Below are positions 28,222-35,978 of a DNA stretch of 64,000 bases, piece by piece; position 1 is the first letter of the stretch, and each line of letters begins with the position of its first letter. The stretch spans positions 104,889 to 168,888 of the forward strand of contig NZ_JANFCZ010000006.1 in NCBI RefSeq assembly GCF_024391045.1, read 5' to 3'. The notes below the pieces were generated by a model. It was not told the origin of the DNA. It worked only from the letters and a program-made list of their open reading frames with translations, and ran no database searches. The translations under genes and the position numbers were made by a program. This DNA comes from Pseudarthrobacter sulfonivorans (GTDB lineage: Bacteria; Actinomycetota; Actinomycetes; Actinomycetales; Micrococcaceae).

Positions 28222-29007
28222 GTGAGCAATCCCGTCTTCTTCAGCGGTGCCGGAGCGCTGGACCATCTGGTTCCCGGTGACCTCTTTACCCTTCAGGGGT
28301 CCGAGGCGCGCCATGCGGTAACAGTCAAGCGGCTGGCGCCGGGGGAGTCCGTCGACATCGCCGACGGTGCGGGCAAGCGGCTGACCGGGAAGGTCGTTGC
28401 GGCCTCGCCTGCCGAGCTCACCGTCGAATGCGGCGAACTGGTGATGGAGGAACAGCCGCTCATCCGGCTCGTGCTCGTCCAGGCTCTGGCTAAGGGCGAC
28501 CGGGATGAGCTGGCCGTGGAAACGGCCACGGAACTTGGCATCGACGCTGTTGTGCCCTGGCAGTCGGAACGCTCTATTGTTCGCTGGAAAGGTGAGCGGG
28601 CCGCCAAAGCCCACGCCAAATGGCAGTCCGTGGTCACGGCAGCCGCCAAACAGGCGCGGCGCGCCTGGATCCCCGGGGTGCGCGCCGCCGTCGAGACCCC
28701 CGGCCTGGCTGCCGCAGTGGCGGCAGCCGACCTGGCCGTGATCCTGCACGAAGACGCGGTCCGGCCGCTGCGGACCGTGCTGGAGTCCTGGCGGGCCGCC
28801 GCGCCGTCGGTCGACGGGCCGCGGGAGATACTGCTCATCGTTGGTCCCGAGGGCGGAATCAGTCCCCGCGAAGTCACGAGGCTCTGCGACGCCGGTGCCG
28901 TCACGGCACTCCTGGGGAACCACGTCCTGAGGTCCTCCACCGCCGGACCCGCCGCCGTCGTGCTGGCGAGCGATGTGCTGGGCCGCTGGAGCGCCACGAA
29001 CGCCTGA
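28222..29007 (+). CDS. rsmE: 16S rRNA (uracil-1498-N3)-methyltransferase
   Basis: A 261-aa SPOUT-class methyltransferase modifying U1498 of 16S rRNA. An N-terminal PUA-like domain (LQGSEARHAVTVKRLAPGESVDIADG, about 22-47) precedes the trefoil-knot domain with LVQALAKGDRDELAVETATELG, AKQARRAWIP and the SAM-site signature LLIVGPEGGISPREV (about 210-224). GTG 28222 starts 3 nt after the dnaJ stop, so the two are translationally linked, a conserved hrcA-dnaJ-rsmE order. Confidence 0.93.
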   Translation: MSNPVFFSGAGALDHLVPGDLFTLQGSEARHAVTVKRLAPGESVDIADGAGKRLTGKVVAASPAELTVECGELVMEEQPLIRLVLVQALAKGDRDELAVETATELGIDAVVPWQSERSIVRWKGERAAKAHAKWQSVVTAAAKQARRAWIPGVRAAVETPGLAAAVAAADLAVILHEDAVRPLRTVLESWRAAAPSVDGPREILLIVGPEGGISPREVTRLCDAGAVTALLGNHVLRSSTAGPAAVVLASDVLGRWSATNA

Positions 29008-29028
29008 TCCAAACCGCGCGGGCCCGGG

Positions 29029-29982
29029 CTAACTGACGTTGAACTTCCGGGTGTCCACGTTCAGTTCATCGCCGTTGCCGGCATCCGCCTGCCACACCCG
29101 GAGCTCGTAGCTTCCGGACGACAGGCTCAGGGCCAGCGTGAACAGCCCCGACTGCGCAGCGTCGCTGCCGGCCGTAGTCTCACCGGTCAGGTACGGCGTC
29201 TTGTCCCCGCTGCCGGCGGTCCGCAGGATCTGCCACCTCAATTTGCCCCCGGGAGCGGTGCTGCGGCCCGTGATCTTCACACTGCCGCCGGCAACGTCCG
29301 TGCCCTCCTGGGGATCAATGATCCAAACGGGCGCCACCATCCCGGCGGCCCGTGACATCGGGGCACCCAGCTGGACATGCCCGAAGGCCAGGTAATCGGT
29401 GTGGCTGTCCACCAGGACCCGGACCTGGATCTGCTGGCCCGAGTCGATCAGCCCGGAACTGGCGGCCGCCGCCGTGGCGGTGAAGATCAGCTGCTGGATG
29501 GCGCGGACTGCCATGTCGGCGTCGAGATTGCTGTTAAAGGCATCCGCGGAAACGTCGACAGTAATAACGTTCTTTCCGGAGATTGAAGTCGCCAGCTCCG
29601 TGGGACTCTGCCACGGGGTGAAGTAATCGGGATCAAGGGGCTTGTCGGACATCATGGCCCGCAGCGCACGCGTCACCGGGTTCTCCTGCTCCGGGACGTC
29701 CCGGAACTCCCGGTACAGGAACACATTGCCGTTGCTGCGGCCGATCCAGTACACGGGTGCCTTGTTGGAGGACTGGGTGGTTTCCAGCGGGGCGCTTGTG
29801 GAGGGCGCCCCGGGGGAACCGGAGGCTGCCGCGGTGGAGATTGCGGTCAAGGTGGGCTCGGGGCCGGGATCGGCAATGCAGCCAGTTAGCAGCAGGAGCG
29901 CCGGAAGAAGAGCCAGTGCGCCGCGCGCACGGGACGGCCGCGCGGCACGTGCGGCCCCGCGGGGGACGGATGTTTCCGGCAC
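29029..29982 (-). CDS. Lipoprotein with GerMN and Gmad2 (Ig-like) domains
   Basis: About 317 aa. An arginine-rich N region, hydrophobic LALLPALLLL and lipobox LTGC (Cys about residue 34) mark a secreted lipoprotein. A Ser/Thr/Pro linker precedes a GerMN domain (PVYWIGRSNGNVFLYREF to about residue 200; TPTELATSISGK-type core) and a C-terminal Gmad2 immunoglobulin-like domain (VWIIDPQEGTDVAGGSVKITGRST, then FTLALSLSSGSYELRVWQ). These occur in Gram-positive envelope proteins; the exact role is unknown. The start is uncertain: GTG 29982 fits the signal peptide, a GTG at 30081 gives 33 more residues. Convergent with rsmE (21 bp apart). Confidence 0.8.
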   Translation of the reverse strand: MPETSVPRGAARAARPSRARGALALLPALLLLTGCIADPGPEPTLTAISTAAASGSPGAPSTSAPLETTQSSNKAPVYWIGRSNGNVFLYREFRDVPEQENPVTRALRAMMSDKPLDPDYFTPWQSPTELATSISGKNVITVDVSADAFNSNLDADMAVRAIQQLIFTATAAAASSGLIDSGQQIQVRVLVDSHTDYLAFGHVQLGAPMSRAAGMVAPVWIIDPQEGTDVAGGSVKITGRSTAPGGKLRWQILRTAGSGDKTPYLTGETTAGSDAAQSGLFTLALSLSSGSYELRVWQADAGNGDELNVDTRKFNVS

Positions 29983-30242
29983 TCTGATGGCCCTGTCCTT
30001 CCTGGTTGTGAAAGTTGGGGCCGAGGCCCCCTGAGCCGGTCCCCGGACGGCCTGGATTTCAAGCATGGCACAGCGCGGCACTCCTCACGGGCCCAAATGA
30101 CCGCTCGGGCGCAACTGCAACGGGAACGATATGCGGCTGATATGAAGTTGAGATCTAATGTCGCCTGCCACGGCATTCCCGCCCCCTTCGGCAGGCCTGC
30201 CGGGTGCTGTCCCGGGCCGCCGCGACGACGGCCCTGCTGGCG

Positions 30243-30248
30243 TAAGAT
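30243..30248 (+). promoter_or_regulatory. Probable -10 box (TAAGAT) for phoH-ybeY operon
   Basis: TAAGAT in the 370-bp gap between the divergent lipoprotein and PhoH genes, with no clear -35. Otherwise the gap holds an AT-rich stretch (30128-30165) and nothing gene-like. GGAGGAG at 30322-30328 is too far from the chosen PhoH start to be its ribosome site. Confidence 0.4.
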
Positions 30249-30352
30249 GGAAGAAACCGCTGGCTCCCGCGTACTCGGCAACAGCCCGCACGCAGTGTCC
30301 GGCGGTATTTAATTTCGAAGTGGAGGAGACCACGGGCCCGCGGGCCAGCACC

Positions 30353-31438
30353 ATGACTGAATCAACGAACGGAAAGCGCCGGCTCAACCCTGAGCGTGCC
30401 GCCGGAGAATTTCCCCATTCACTTCCCGGTGTCCGGACGGAGGTGGTTCTCTTTGACAACTCCGATCAGATGGTCCAATCGCTCGGCAGCCATGATGAGG
30501 CGCTGCGGTACATCGAAGAACAGTTCCCTTCCGTCAACTTCCATGTCCGCGGAAACGAACTCTCCATCAGCGGCCCGGCCAACGAAGTACCGCACATCAT
30601 GCGCCTGCTGCATGAAGTCCGCGGCCTTGTGGCCCGCGGCACCGTGATCAGCCCGGCCGTACTGCAGCAGCTCGTGGCGTTGCTCCGCAGCCAGTCCCTG
30701 CAGAATCCCGTGGATGTCCTCACCCACGACATCCTGTCCAGCCGGGGCAAGACCATCCGGCCCAAGACGCTGAACCAAAAAAACTATGTTGACGCGATCG
30801 ACGCCAACACCGTGATCTTCGGCATCGGCCCCGCCGGCACGGGCAAGACGTTCCTGGCCATGGCGAAGGCTGTCCAGGCGCTGCAGCAGAAAGAAGTCAG
30901 CCGCATCATCCTGACCCGGCCGGCCGTCGAAGCCGGCGAGCGGCTGGGGTTCCTGCCCGGCACGCTGAGCGACAAGATTGACCCCTACCTGCGCCCGCTC
31001 TACGACGCGCTGCACGACATGATGGACCCCGAATCCATCCCGCGCCTCATGGCCGCCGGGACCATCGAGGTTGCGCCCCTGGCGTATATGCGCGGCCGCA
31101 CGCTCAACGACGCCTTCATCATCCTTGACGAAGCACAGAACACCACGCCTGAACAAATGAAGATGTTCCTGACCAGGCTGGGCTTCGGATCCAAAATGGT
31201 GGTCACCGGGGACGTCACCCAGGTGGACCTTCCCTTCGGGACGCGCTCGGGGCTGCGCATCGTGGAGGAGATCCTGCAGGGCATCGACGACGTCAACTTC
31301 TCAGTGCTGGACGCCACGGACGTGGTCCGCCACCGCCTGGTGGGTGACATCGTCAGGGCCTACAGCCTGTGGGACGAAGTCCAGCGGAACAAAGTCAAAC
31401 ACTCAGTAAGCCGTGAGAAACGGGCGGAGCGCGCATGA
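30353..31438 (+). CDS. PhoH family P-loop ATPase (YbeZ-like)
   Basis: About 361 aa. An N-terminal KH-like region is followed by the PhoH ATPase: Walker A GIGPAGTGKTFLAMAKAVQA (about 154-173), Walker B AFIILDEAQNTTPEQMKMFL (about 257-276), sensor VVTGDVTQVDLP. PhoH/YbeZ works with the endoribonuclease YbeY in rRNA maturation and RNA turnover; here its stop overlaps the ybeY start by 4 nt. ATG 30353 (MTESTNGKRRLNPE) is chosen by family fit. The frame continues upstream to 30158 without resemblance, and no good ribosome site is close, so the start is tentative. Confidence 0.9.
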   Translation: MTESTNGKRRLNPERAAGEFPHSLPGVRTEVVLFDNSDQMVQSLGSHDEALRYIEEQFPSVNFHVRGNELSISGPANEVPHIMRLLHEVRGLVARGTVISPAVLQQLVALLRSQSLQNPVDVLTHDILSSRGKTIRPKTLNQKNYVDAIDANTVIFGIGPAGTGKTFLAMAKAVQALQQKEVSRIILTRPAVEAGERLGFLPGTLSDKIDPYLRPLYDALHDMMDPESIPRLMAAGTIEVAPLAYMRGRTLNDAFIILDEAQNTTPEQMKMFLTRLGFGSKMVVTGDVTQVDLPFGTRSGLRIVEEILQGIDDVNFSVLDATDVVRHRLVGDIVRAYSLWDEVQRNKVKHSVSREKRAERA

Positions 31439-31908
31439 GCATCGAAGTGAACAACGAATCAGGGATTCAGGTCGACGAAGCGGAACTCGTGGCCCTGGCC
31501 CGGTACGTTTTCGAACAGCTGTACATCCACCCCCAGGCTGAACTGTCCATCCTGCTGGTGGACGAACCCGCTATGGAAAAGCTCCACATCGAACTCATGG
31601 ACGAGCCTGGATCCACCGACGTGCTGTCCGTTCCGATGGATGAGCTCACGCCCGGGACGCCGGATCGGCCAACGCCCCAGGGGATGCTCGGCGACATTGC
31701 CGTGTGCCCCCAGGTGGCGCAGATGCAGGCAGCCAACGCCGGGCACGGGCTGCAGGACGAAATGCTGCTTTTGACCACGCACGGCATTCTTCACCTGCTG
31801 GGATATGACCATGCTGAGCCTGAAGAGAAGGATGAAATGTTCGGCCTCCAGCGCCAGCTGCTTTCCGGGTTCACCGGCAAAGACGCACCCGCCGAGACCA
31901 CTCAGTGA
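31435..31908 (+). CDS. ybeY: Endoribonuclease YbeY (rRNA maturation)
   Basis: 157 aa. The zinc-binding signature TTHGILHLLGYDHAEPEE (about 117-134) supplies the three histidines of the YbeY active site, and STDVLSVPMDE (about 61-71) matches the upstream family motif. YbeY is a single-strand endoribonuclease needed for 16S 3'-end maturation and 70S quality control. ATG overlaps phoH by 4 nt and the stop overlaps the next GTG by 4 nt, so phoH-ybeY-corC are coupled. Confidence 0.95.
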   Translation: MSIEVNNESGIQVDEAELVALARYVFEQLYIHPQAELSILLVDEPAMEKLHIELMDEPGSTDVLSVPMDELTPGTPDRPTPQGMLGDIAVCPQVAQMQAANAGHGLQDEMLLLTTHGILHLLGYDHAEPEEKDEMFGLQRQLLSGFTGKDAPAETTQ

Positions 31909-33236
31909 CGCCCCTGATCCTTGTTGGCATGGCCCTGGTTTTCCTTAGCACCGCCGCCCTCCTGACCGCTGCCGACGCCGCGTTCACGTTCCTTCCCCGG
32001 CATGACGCCGAGGATGCGTTGCTGAAAAGCAGGGGCAACGCCATGCGTCGCATTCTTGCCCAGCCCACGGCGCACATCAGGGCGCTGCGGTTTTGGCGGA
32101 TCTGGTTCGAGATGGCGTCGGCCGTGGCCGTCGCCGTCCTGTTGCACAGCCTGCTGGACAACGTGTGGCTGGCCGGTTTGGCCGCCACGGGCATCATGGC
32201 GCTGCTGGGGTTTGTCATCGTCGGGGTTTCGCCCCGCCAGATCGGCAGGCTGCATTCGGGCGCCGTCGTCCGGTACACGGCGCCGCTGATCCGGTTCCTG
32301 ACCTGGATCCTCGGCCCCATCCCCGGCTGGCTCGTGGCGCTCGGCAGCGCCGCCGCACCGGGGGCGCCGGCGGGGGACGACGCCTTCTTCAGCGAACAGG
32401 AATTCCGCGAACTTGTGGATCGGGCTTCCGAGTCGGACATGATCGAAGACAACGAAGCGGAACTGATCCAGTCGGTTTTTGACTTCGGTGATACCTTGGT
32501 GCGCGCTGTCATGGTCCCCAGGACGGACATCCTCTGCATCGACGCCGGCTCCAGCCTCAGGCGCGCCATGTCACTGTTCCTGCGTTCGGGGTATTCGCGC
32601 ATCCCGGTGATCGGGGACAGCACGGACCAGATCCTGGGAATCGTCTACCTCAAGGATGTGGCGGCGACGCTGCACGAGCTGGGCCCCGACGACGAACAGC
32701 CGCCGGTGGAAGCGCTGGCACGGGAAGTCCGTTACGTTCCCGAGTCCAAGCCGGTTAGCGAACTGTTGCGTGAACTCCAGAAGGAATCGACGCACGTGGC
32801 CATTGTCATTGACGAATACGGCGGCACGGCAGGCCTGGTGACGCTGGAGGACCTCATCGAGGAAATTGTCGGCGAAATCGTGGACGAATACGATACCGAA
32901 AGTGCCGAAGCCGTGCCCTTGGGCAGCGGTGCCTTCCGGGTCAGTGCACGCATGAGCGTCGATGACCTGGGGGAGCTGTTCGACATCGAGCTCGACGACG
33001 ACGAGGTGGACACCGTGGGTGGCTTGCTGGCCAAGGCCCTGGGCCGGGTCCCGATCGTTGGCAGCCACGTGGAGGTGGACGGCATCTCGTTGCGCGCGGA
33101 CCGGCTGGAAGGCAGGCGCAACCGGGTCAGCCACATCATTGCGGCGCCCGCTCCAAAGATAGACACTGACCTTGACCACCTCTTTGACGAGGCGGAAGCA
33201 ACCCAGCAGGGAGTTCCACGTGAGCAAGAAAAATAA
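31905..33236 (+). CDS. CNNM/CorC-type membrane protein with CBS pair (hemolysin family)
   Basis: 443 aa. An N-terminal CNNM/DUF21 membrane domain with three to four helices (residues about 1-140), then EFRELVDRASESDMIEDNEAE and two CBS motifs (VMVPRTDILCIDAGSSLRRA; HVAIVIDEYGGTAGLVTLED), and a C-terminal CorC_HlyC domain (about 335-425). Relatives act in Mg2+ or Co2+ efflux; the hemolysin label is historical. GTG 31905 overlaps ybeY, and the 3' end overlaps the era start by 17 nt. Confidence 0.88.
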   Translation: MTPLILVGMALVFLSTAALLTAADAAFTFLPRHDAEDALLKSRGNAMRRILAQPTAHIRALRFWRIWFEMASAVAVAVLLHSLLDNVWLAGLAATGIMALLGFVIVGVSPRQIGRLHSGAVVRYTAPLIRFLTWILGPIPGWLVALGSAAAPGAPAGDDAFFSEQEFRELVDRASESDMIEDNEAELIQSVFDFGDTLVRAVMVPRTDILCIDAGSSLRRAMSLFLRSGYSRIPVIGDSTDQILGIVYLKDVAATLHELGPDDEQPPVEALAREVRYVPESKPVSELLRELQKESTHVAIVIDEYGGTAGLVTLEDLIEEIVGEIVDEYDTESAEAVPLGSGAFRVSARMSVDDLGELFDIELDDDEVDTVGGLLAKALGRVPIVGSHVEVDGISLRADRLEGRRNRVSHIIAAPAPKIDTDLDHLFDEAEATQQGVPREQEK

Positions 33237-34194
33237 CCGCCCGGCCGGCAAGGGCTCTGAAACGCCGGACTACGGCGGTTACCGGGCCGGTTTCTCAGTA
33301 CTGGTGGGCCGCCCCAATGCGGGCAAATCGACCCTGACCAATGCCCTGGTGGGGCAGAAGGTGGCCATCACCTCCGCCAAGCCCCAAACCACGCGGCACA
33401 CCATCCGGGGCATCGTCCACCGGGAGGACGCCCAGCTGGTCCTCGTCGACACACCGGGACTGCACCGTCCCCGCACCCTGCTCGGCAAACGGCTTAACGA
33501 CCTCGTGGCTGACACCCTGGCCGAAGTCGACGCGATCGGATTCTGCCTGCCGGCCAACGAGAAGATCGGCCCCGGGGATAAGTACATTGCTGCCCAGCTG
33601 GCGCAGCTGGGCAGCAAGCCCGTCATCGCCATTGTCACCAAGGCGGACCTGGTGGACCGGCAGGCCCTGACCGAGCAGCTCCTTGCCGTTGCCGCATTGG
33701 GCCGTGAAGTCCTTGGCGAGGATGGCTGGAAGGACATCGTCCCCGTCTCCGCCGCCGATGGCTTCCAGGTGGGCACCCTGGCGGATGTCCTCATCAGCCA
33801 CATGCCGCCGTCGCCCCCGTTGTACCCGGACGGGCACCTGACGGACGAACCGGAAGCGGTGATGATCGCCGAGCTCATCCGTGAGGCCGCCCTCGAGGGC
33901 GTGCGCGACGAACTGCCGCACTCCCTGGCCGTTGTGGTGGACGAAATTGTTCCGCGTGAAGACCGGCCCGAGGACCGCCCCTTCCTCGATGTCCGGGTCA
34001 ACCTATACGTTGAGCGCCCGTCCCAGAAGGCCATCATCATCGGCAAGGGCGGCGCCCGGCTCCGCGAGGTCGGCACCAACGCACGCAAGGCGATCGAAGC
34101 CCTGCTGGGTGCCCGCATCTACCTTGACCTGCATGTGAAGGTCGCCAAGGACTGGCAGCGGGACCCCAAACAGCTGGTCAAGCTGGGTTTCTGA
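33220..34194 (+). CDS. era: GTPase Era
   Basis: About 324 aa. The G domain has VGRPNAGKSTLTNALVG (G1, about 28-44), TTRHTIRG (G2), DTPGLHRP (G3) and TKAD (G4). A C-terminal KH domain follows with KAIIIGKGGARLREVGTNAR (about 270-289), which binds the 3' end of 16S rRNA during 30S assembly. GTG 33220 is preferred: CAGGGAG lies 6-7 nt upstream. Last of the phoH-ybeY-corC-era cluster, all linked to 16S maturation except CorC. Confidence 0.96.
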   Translation: MSKKNNRPAGKGSETPDYGGYRAGFSVLVGRPNAGKSTLTNALVGQKVAITSAKPQTTRHTIRGIVHREDAQLVLVDTPGLHRPRTLLGKRLNDLVADTLAEVDAIGFCLPANEKIGPGDKYIAAQLAQLGSKPVIAIVTKADLVDRQALTEQLLAVAALGREVLGEDGWKDIVPVSAADGFQVGTLADVLISHMPPSPPLYPDGHLTDEPEAVMIAELIREAALEGVRDELPHSLAVVVDEIVPREDRPEDRPFLDVRVNLYVERPSQKAIIIGKGGARLREVGTNARKAIEALLGARIYLDLHVKVAKDWQRDPKQLVKLGF

Positions 34195-34211
34195 CCCGGC
34201 AGCGCGCCTTG

Positions 34212-34227
34212 CCTCGGCCGGCCGAGG
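34212..34227. repeat. Perfect 16-bp palindrome CCTCGGCCGGCCGAGG
   Basis: Located 18 bp after the era stop and 23 bp upstream of the -10 of the next gene. It could terminate era transcription or serve as an operator; no loop or U tract favours neither. Confidence 0.5.
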
Positions 34228-34249
34228 GGAAGTTCCCAGAAATGGCGAC

Positions 34250-34255
34250 TAAAAT
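34250..34255 (+). promoter_or_regulatory. Probable -10 box (TAAAAT) of the LCP gene
   Basis: TAAAAT, 5 of 6 to TATAAT, 41 bp upstream of ATG 34291, whose ribosome site GAGGAAGG is at 34276-34283. No convincing -35. Confidence 0.5.
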
Positions 34256-34290
34256 GGACCGGATTGAATTTTTCGAGGAAGGTACACCAC

Positions 34291-35886
34291 ATGGGGCTAG
34301 GCCGCGATAATCGCGAGTACGGAGCTGACGCGTCCGCCGGAGCCGGACCGGTTTCCCGGCACGCGGACGCCAGCGCCGTCGGCGTGGCCCGGCACCTCGG
34401 GGGACAGCGCCGCATGCCCGGCTGGCTGAAGGTCACCACAGCTGTCCTGACCATCGCCCTGCTCGGCGGCCTCGGCTTCGCCGGCTACTGGTACTTCCGC
34501 CTCCAGTCGAACATCACCACTGCGCCGCTGAGTGCCGGCGACGACGGGGCACTCGCGGGAGACGACGCTACGGGCAGGATGCAAATCCTGATCCTGGGCT
34601 CGGACACCAGGGACGGCAAGAACGCCGAGTATGGCACGGCGGAGGATTCCAAGGGTTACGGCAAGTCCGACGTCATGATGCTGATGGACGTCTCCGCCGA
34701 CAACAAGCGCGTCAGCGTCATCAGCTTCCCCCGGGACCTTCTGGTTGACATTCCCCAGTGCACCGACCCGAAAACGAAGATGACCTATCCGGCCCTCAAG
34801 GGTGTCATGATCAATGAGGCAATGTCGCAGGCTGGCATCGGCTGCGCCGTGGACACCATCAACAAGCTGACGGGCCTGAAGATCGACCACTTCATGATGG
34901 CCGACTTTAACGCTGTCAAGGAACTCTCCAACACCGTAGGTGGCGTAGATGTCTGCGTCAGCGACGCCATCTACGATCCGGACTCCCGCCTCCGGCTCCC
35001 GGCCGGGACCTCTGCCGTGCAGGGGGAAATGGCACTCGCGTTCCTGCGTACCCGGCATGCCTTTGCCGACGGCGGTGACCTCGGCCGCATCAAAGCCCAG
35101 CAGGGCTTCCTGTCTTCCCTCACACGGAAGATCAAGGACGACGGCACGTTGACCAACCCGGCAAAAATGCTGAACATCGCGGACACGGTGACGCAGAACC
35201 TCACCGTGGACGACGGCCTCGCCTCTGTGCCCTCACTGCTTACGATCGGCACCCGGCTGAAGGACATCGACATCAGCAAGGTGGCCTTCGTAGCCGTGCC
35301 CACCACCCCGGCTGTCTCAGACGTCAACCGTCTCCAGATTGCCGAACCGGCCGGCTCGCAACTGTTCACGGCCCTCCAAAAGGACGTCGACCTTACCGAT
35401 CCCGCGGCCCCCTCGGACCCGGCCACGGCGTCGGCGGCACCGACGGAAACCGCACCGACGGAAACCGCACCGACGGAAACTGCACCGCCCGTGCCGGCCT
35501 ACAACAAGGCGATCCAGCCCGTCACCGTGGCCAACGGCAGTGGCGTGCCGGGACGGGCACAGGAAATCGTGCAGGCGCTGGTGGCCGGCGGCTTCACGCA
35601 GACCGGCCAGTTCGCGGCCACAGCCGTGACCCAAAGCGTGGTCTACTACGGGACAGGCTTTGAGGACGTCGCCGCTGACGTGGCGGCCCTGCTGGGGATT
35701 CCGGCCGCCCAGGTACAGTCCGCGCCGCGTGTTGCCGGCGTGCAGGCCTACCTGGGGACCGACTTCACCTCGGGCACTGCCTATGGGGCAGGCGCCGGCC
35801 CCGTCGCCCTGCCGGAGGACATCGTCAGCCAGACCGCCGGCGACAAGAGTTGCCAGCAGGCGAATCCTTACCTGATCGTTCGCTGA
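34291..35886 (+). CDS. LCP (LytR-CpsA-Psr) family cell-wall ligase with LytR_C tail
   Basis: About 531 aa. A cytoplasmic N terminus, one membrane helix (VTTAVLTIALLGGLGFAGYWYF, about 47-68) and an extracellular LCP domain with ILILGSDTRDGKN (about 101-113), KSDVMMLMDVSADNKRVSVISFPRD and FADGGDLGRIKAQQGFL. A PTETA-rich spacer (about 383-398) and a C-terminal LytR_C domain (VTVANGSGVPGRAQEIVQAL, about 413-432) follow. LCP enzymes transfer glycopolymers from undecaprenyl carriers to peptidoglycan. ATG 34291 has GAGGAAGG 7 nt upstream. Which polymer it attaches is unknown. Confidence 0.92.
   Translation: MGLGRDNREYGADASAGAGPVSRHADASAVGVARHLGGQRRMPGWLKVTTAVLTIALLGGLGFAGYWYFRLQSNITTAPLSAGDDGALAGDDATGRMQILILGSDTRDGKNAEYGTAEDSKGYGKSDVMMLMDVSADNKRVSVISFPRDLLVDIPQCTDPKTKMTYPALKGVMINEAMSQAGIGCAVDTINKLTGLKIDHFMMADFNAVKELSNTVGGVDVCVSDAIYDPDSRLRLPAGTSAVQGEMALAFLRTRHAFADGGDLGRIKAQQGFLSSLTRKIKDDGTLTNPAKMLNIADTVTQNLTVDDGLASVPSLLTIGTRLKDIDISKVAFVAVPTTPAVSDVNRLQIAEPAGSQLFTALQKDVDLTDPAAPSDPATASAAPTETAPTETAPTETAPPVPAYNKAIQPVTVANGSGVPGRAQEIVQALVAGGFTQTGQFAATAVTQSVVYYGTGFEDVAADVAALLGIPAAQVQSAPRVAGVQAYLGTDFTSGTAYGAGAGPVALPEDIVSQTAGDKSCQQANPYLIVR
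35437..35481 (+). repeat. Three tandem 15-bp units encoding A-P-T-E-T
   Basis: GCACCGACGGAAACC twice, then GCACCGACGGAAACT. It lies inside the LCP gene in the linker between the LCP and LytR_C domains; in-frame length changes here would be tolerated. Confidence 0.9.
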
Positions 35887-35910
35887 CCGAGGTAAGACTT
35901 AGGTAAGAGG

Positions 35911-35946
35911 GAGAAGAGGCGGGGCCACGCGGCCCCGCCTCTTCTC
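35911..35946. terminator. Bidirectional terminator between the LCP and M13 peptidase genes
   Basis: Perfect 16-bp stem (35911-35926 and 35931-35946) with a 4-nt ACGC loop between convergent genes. Confidence 0.85.
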
Positions 35947-35978
35947 CGTATTGCATGTGCAATGCGGGCAGGATACGC

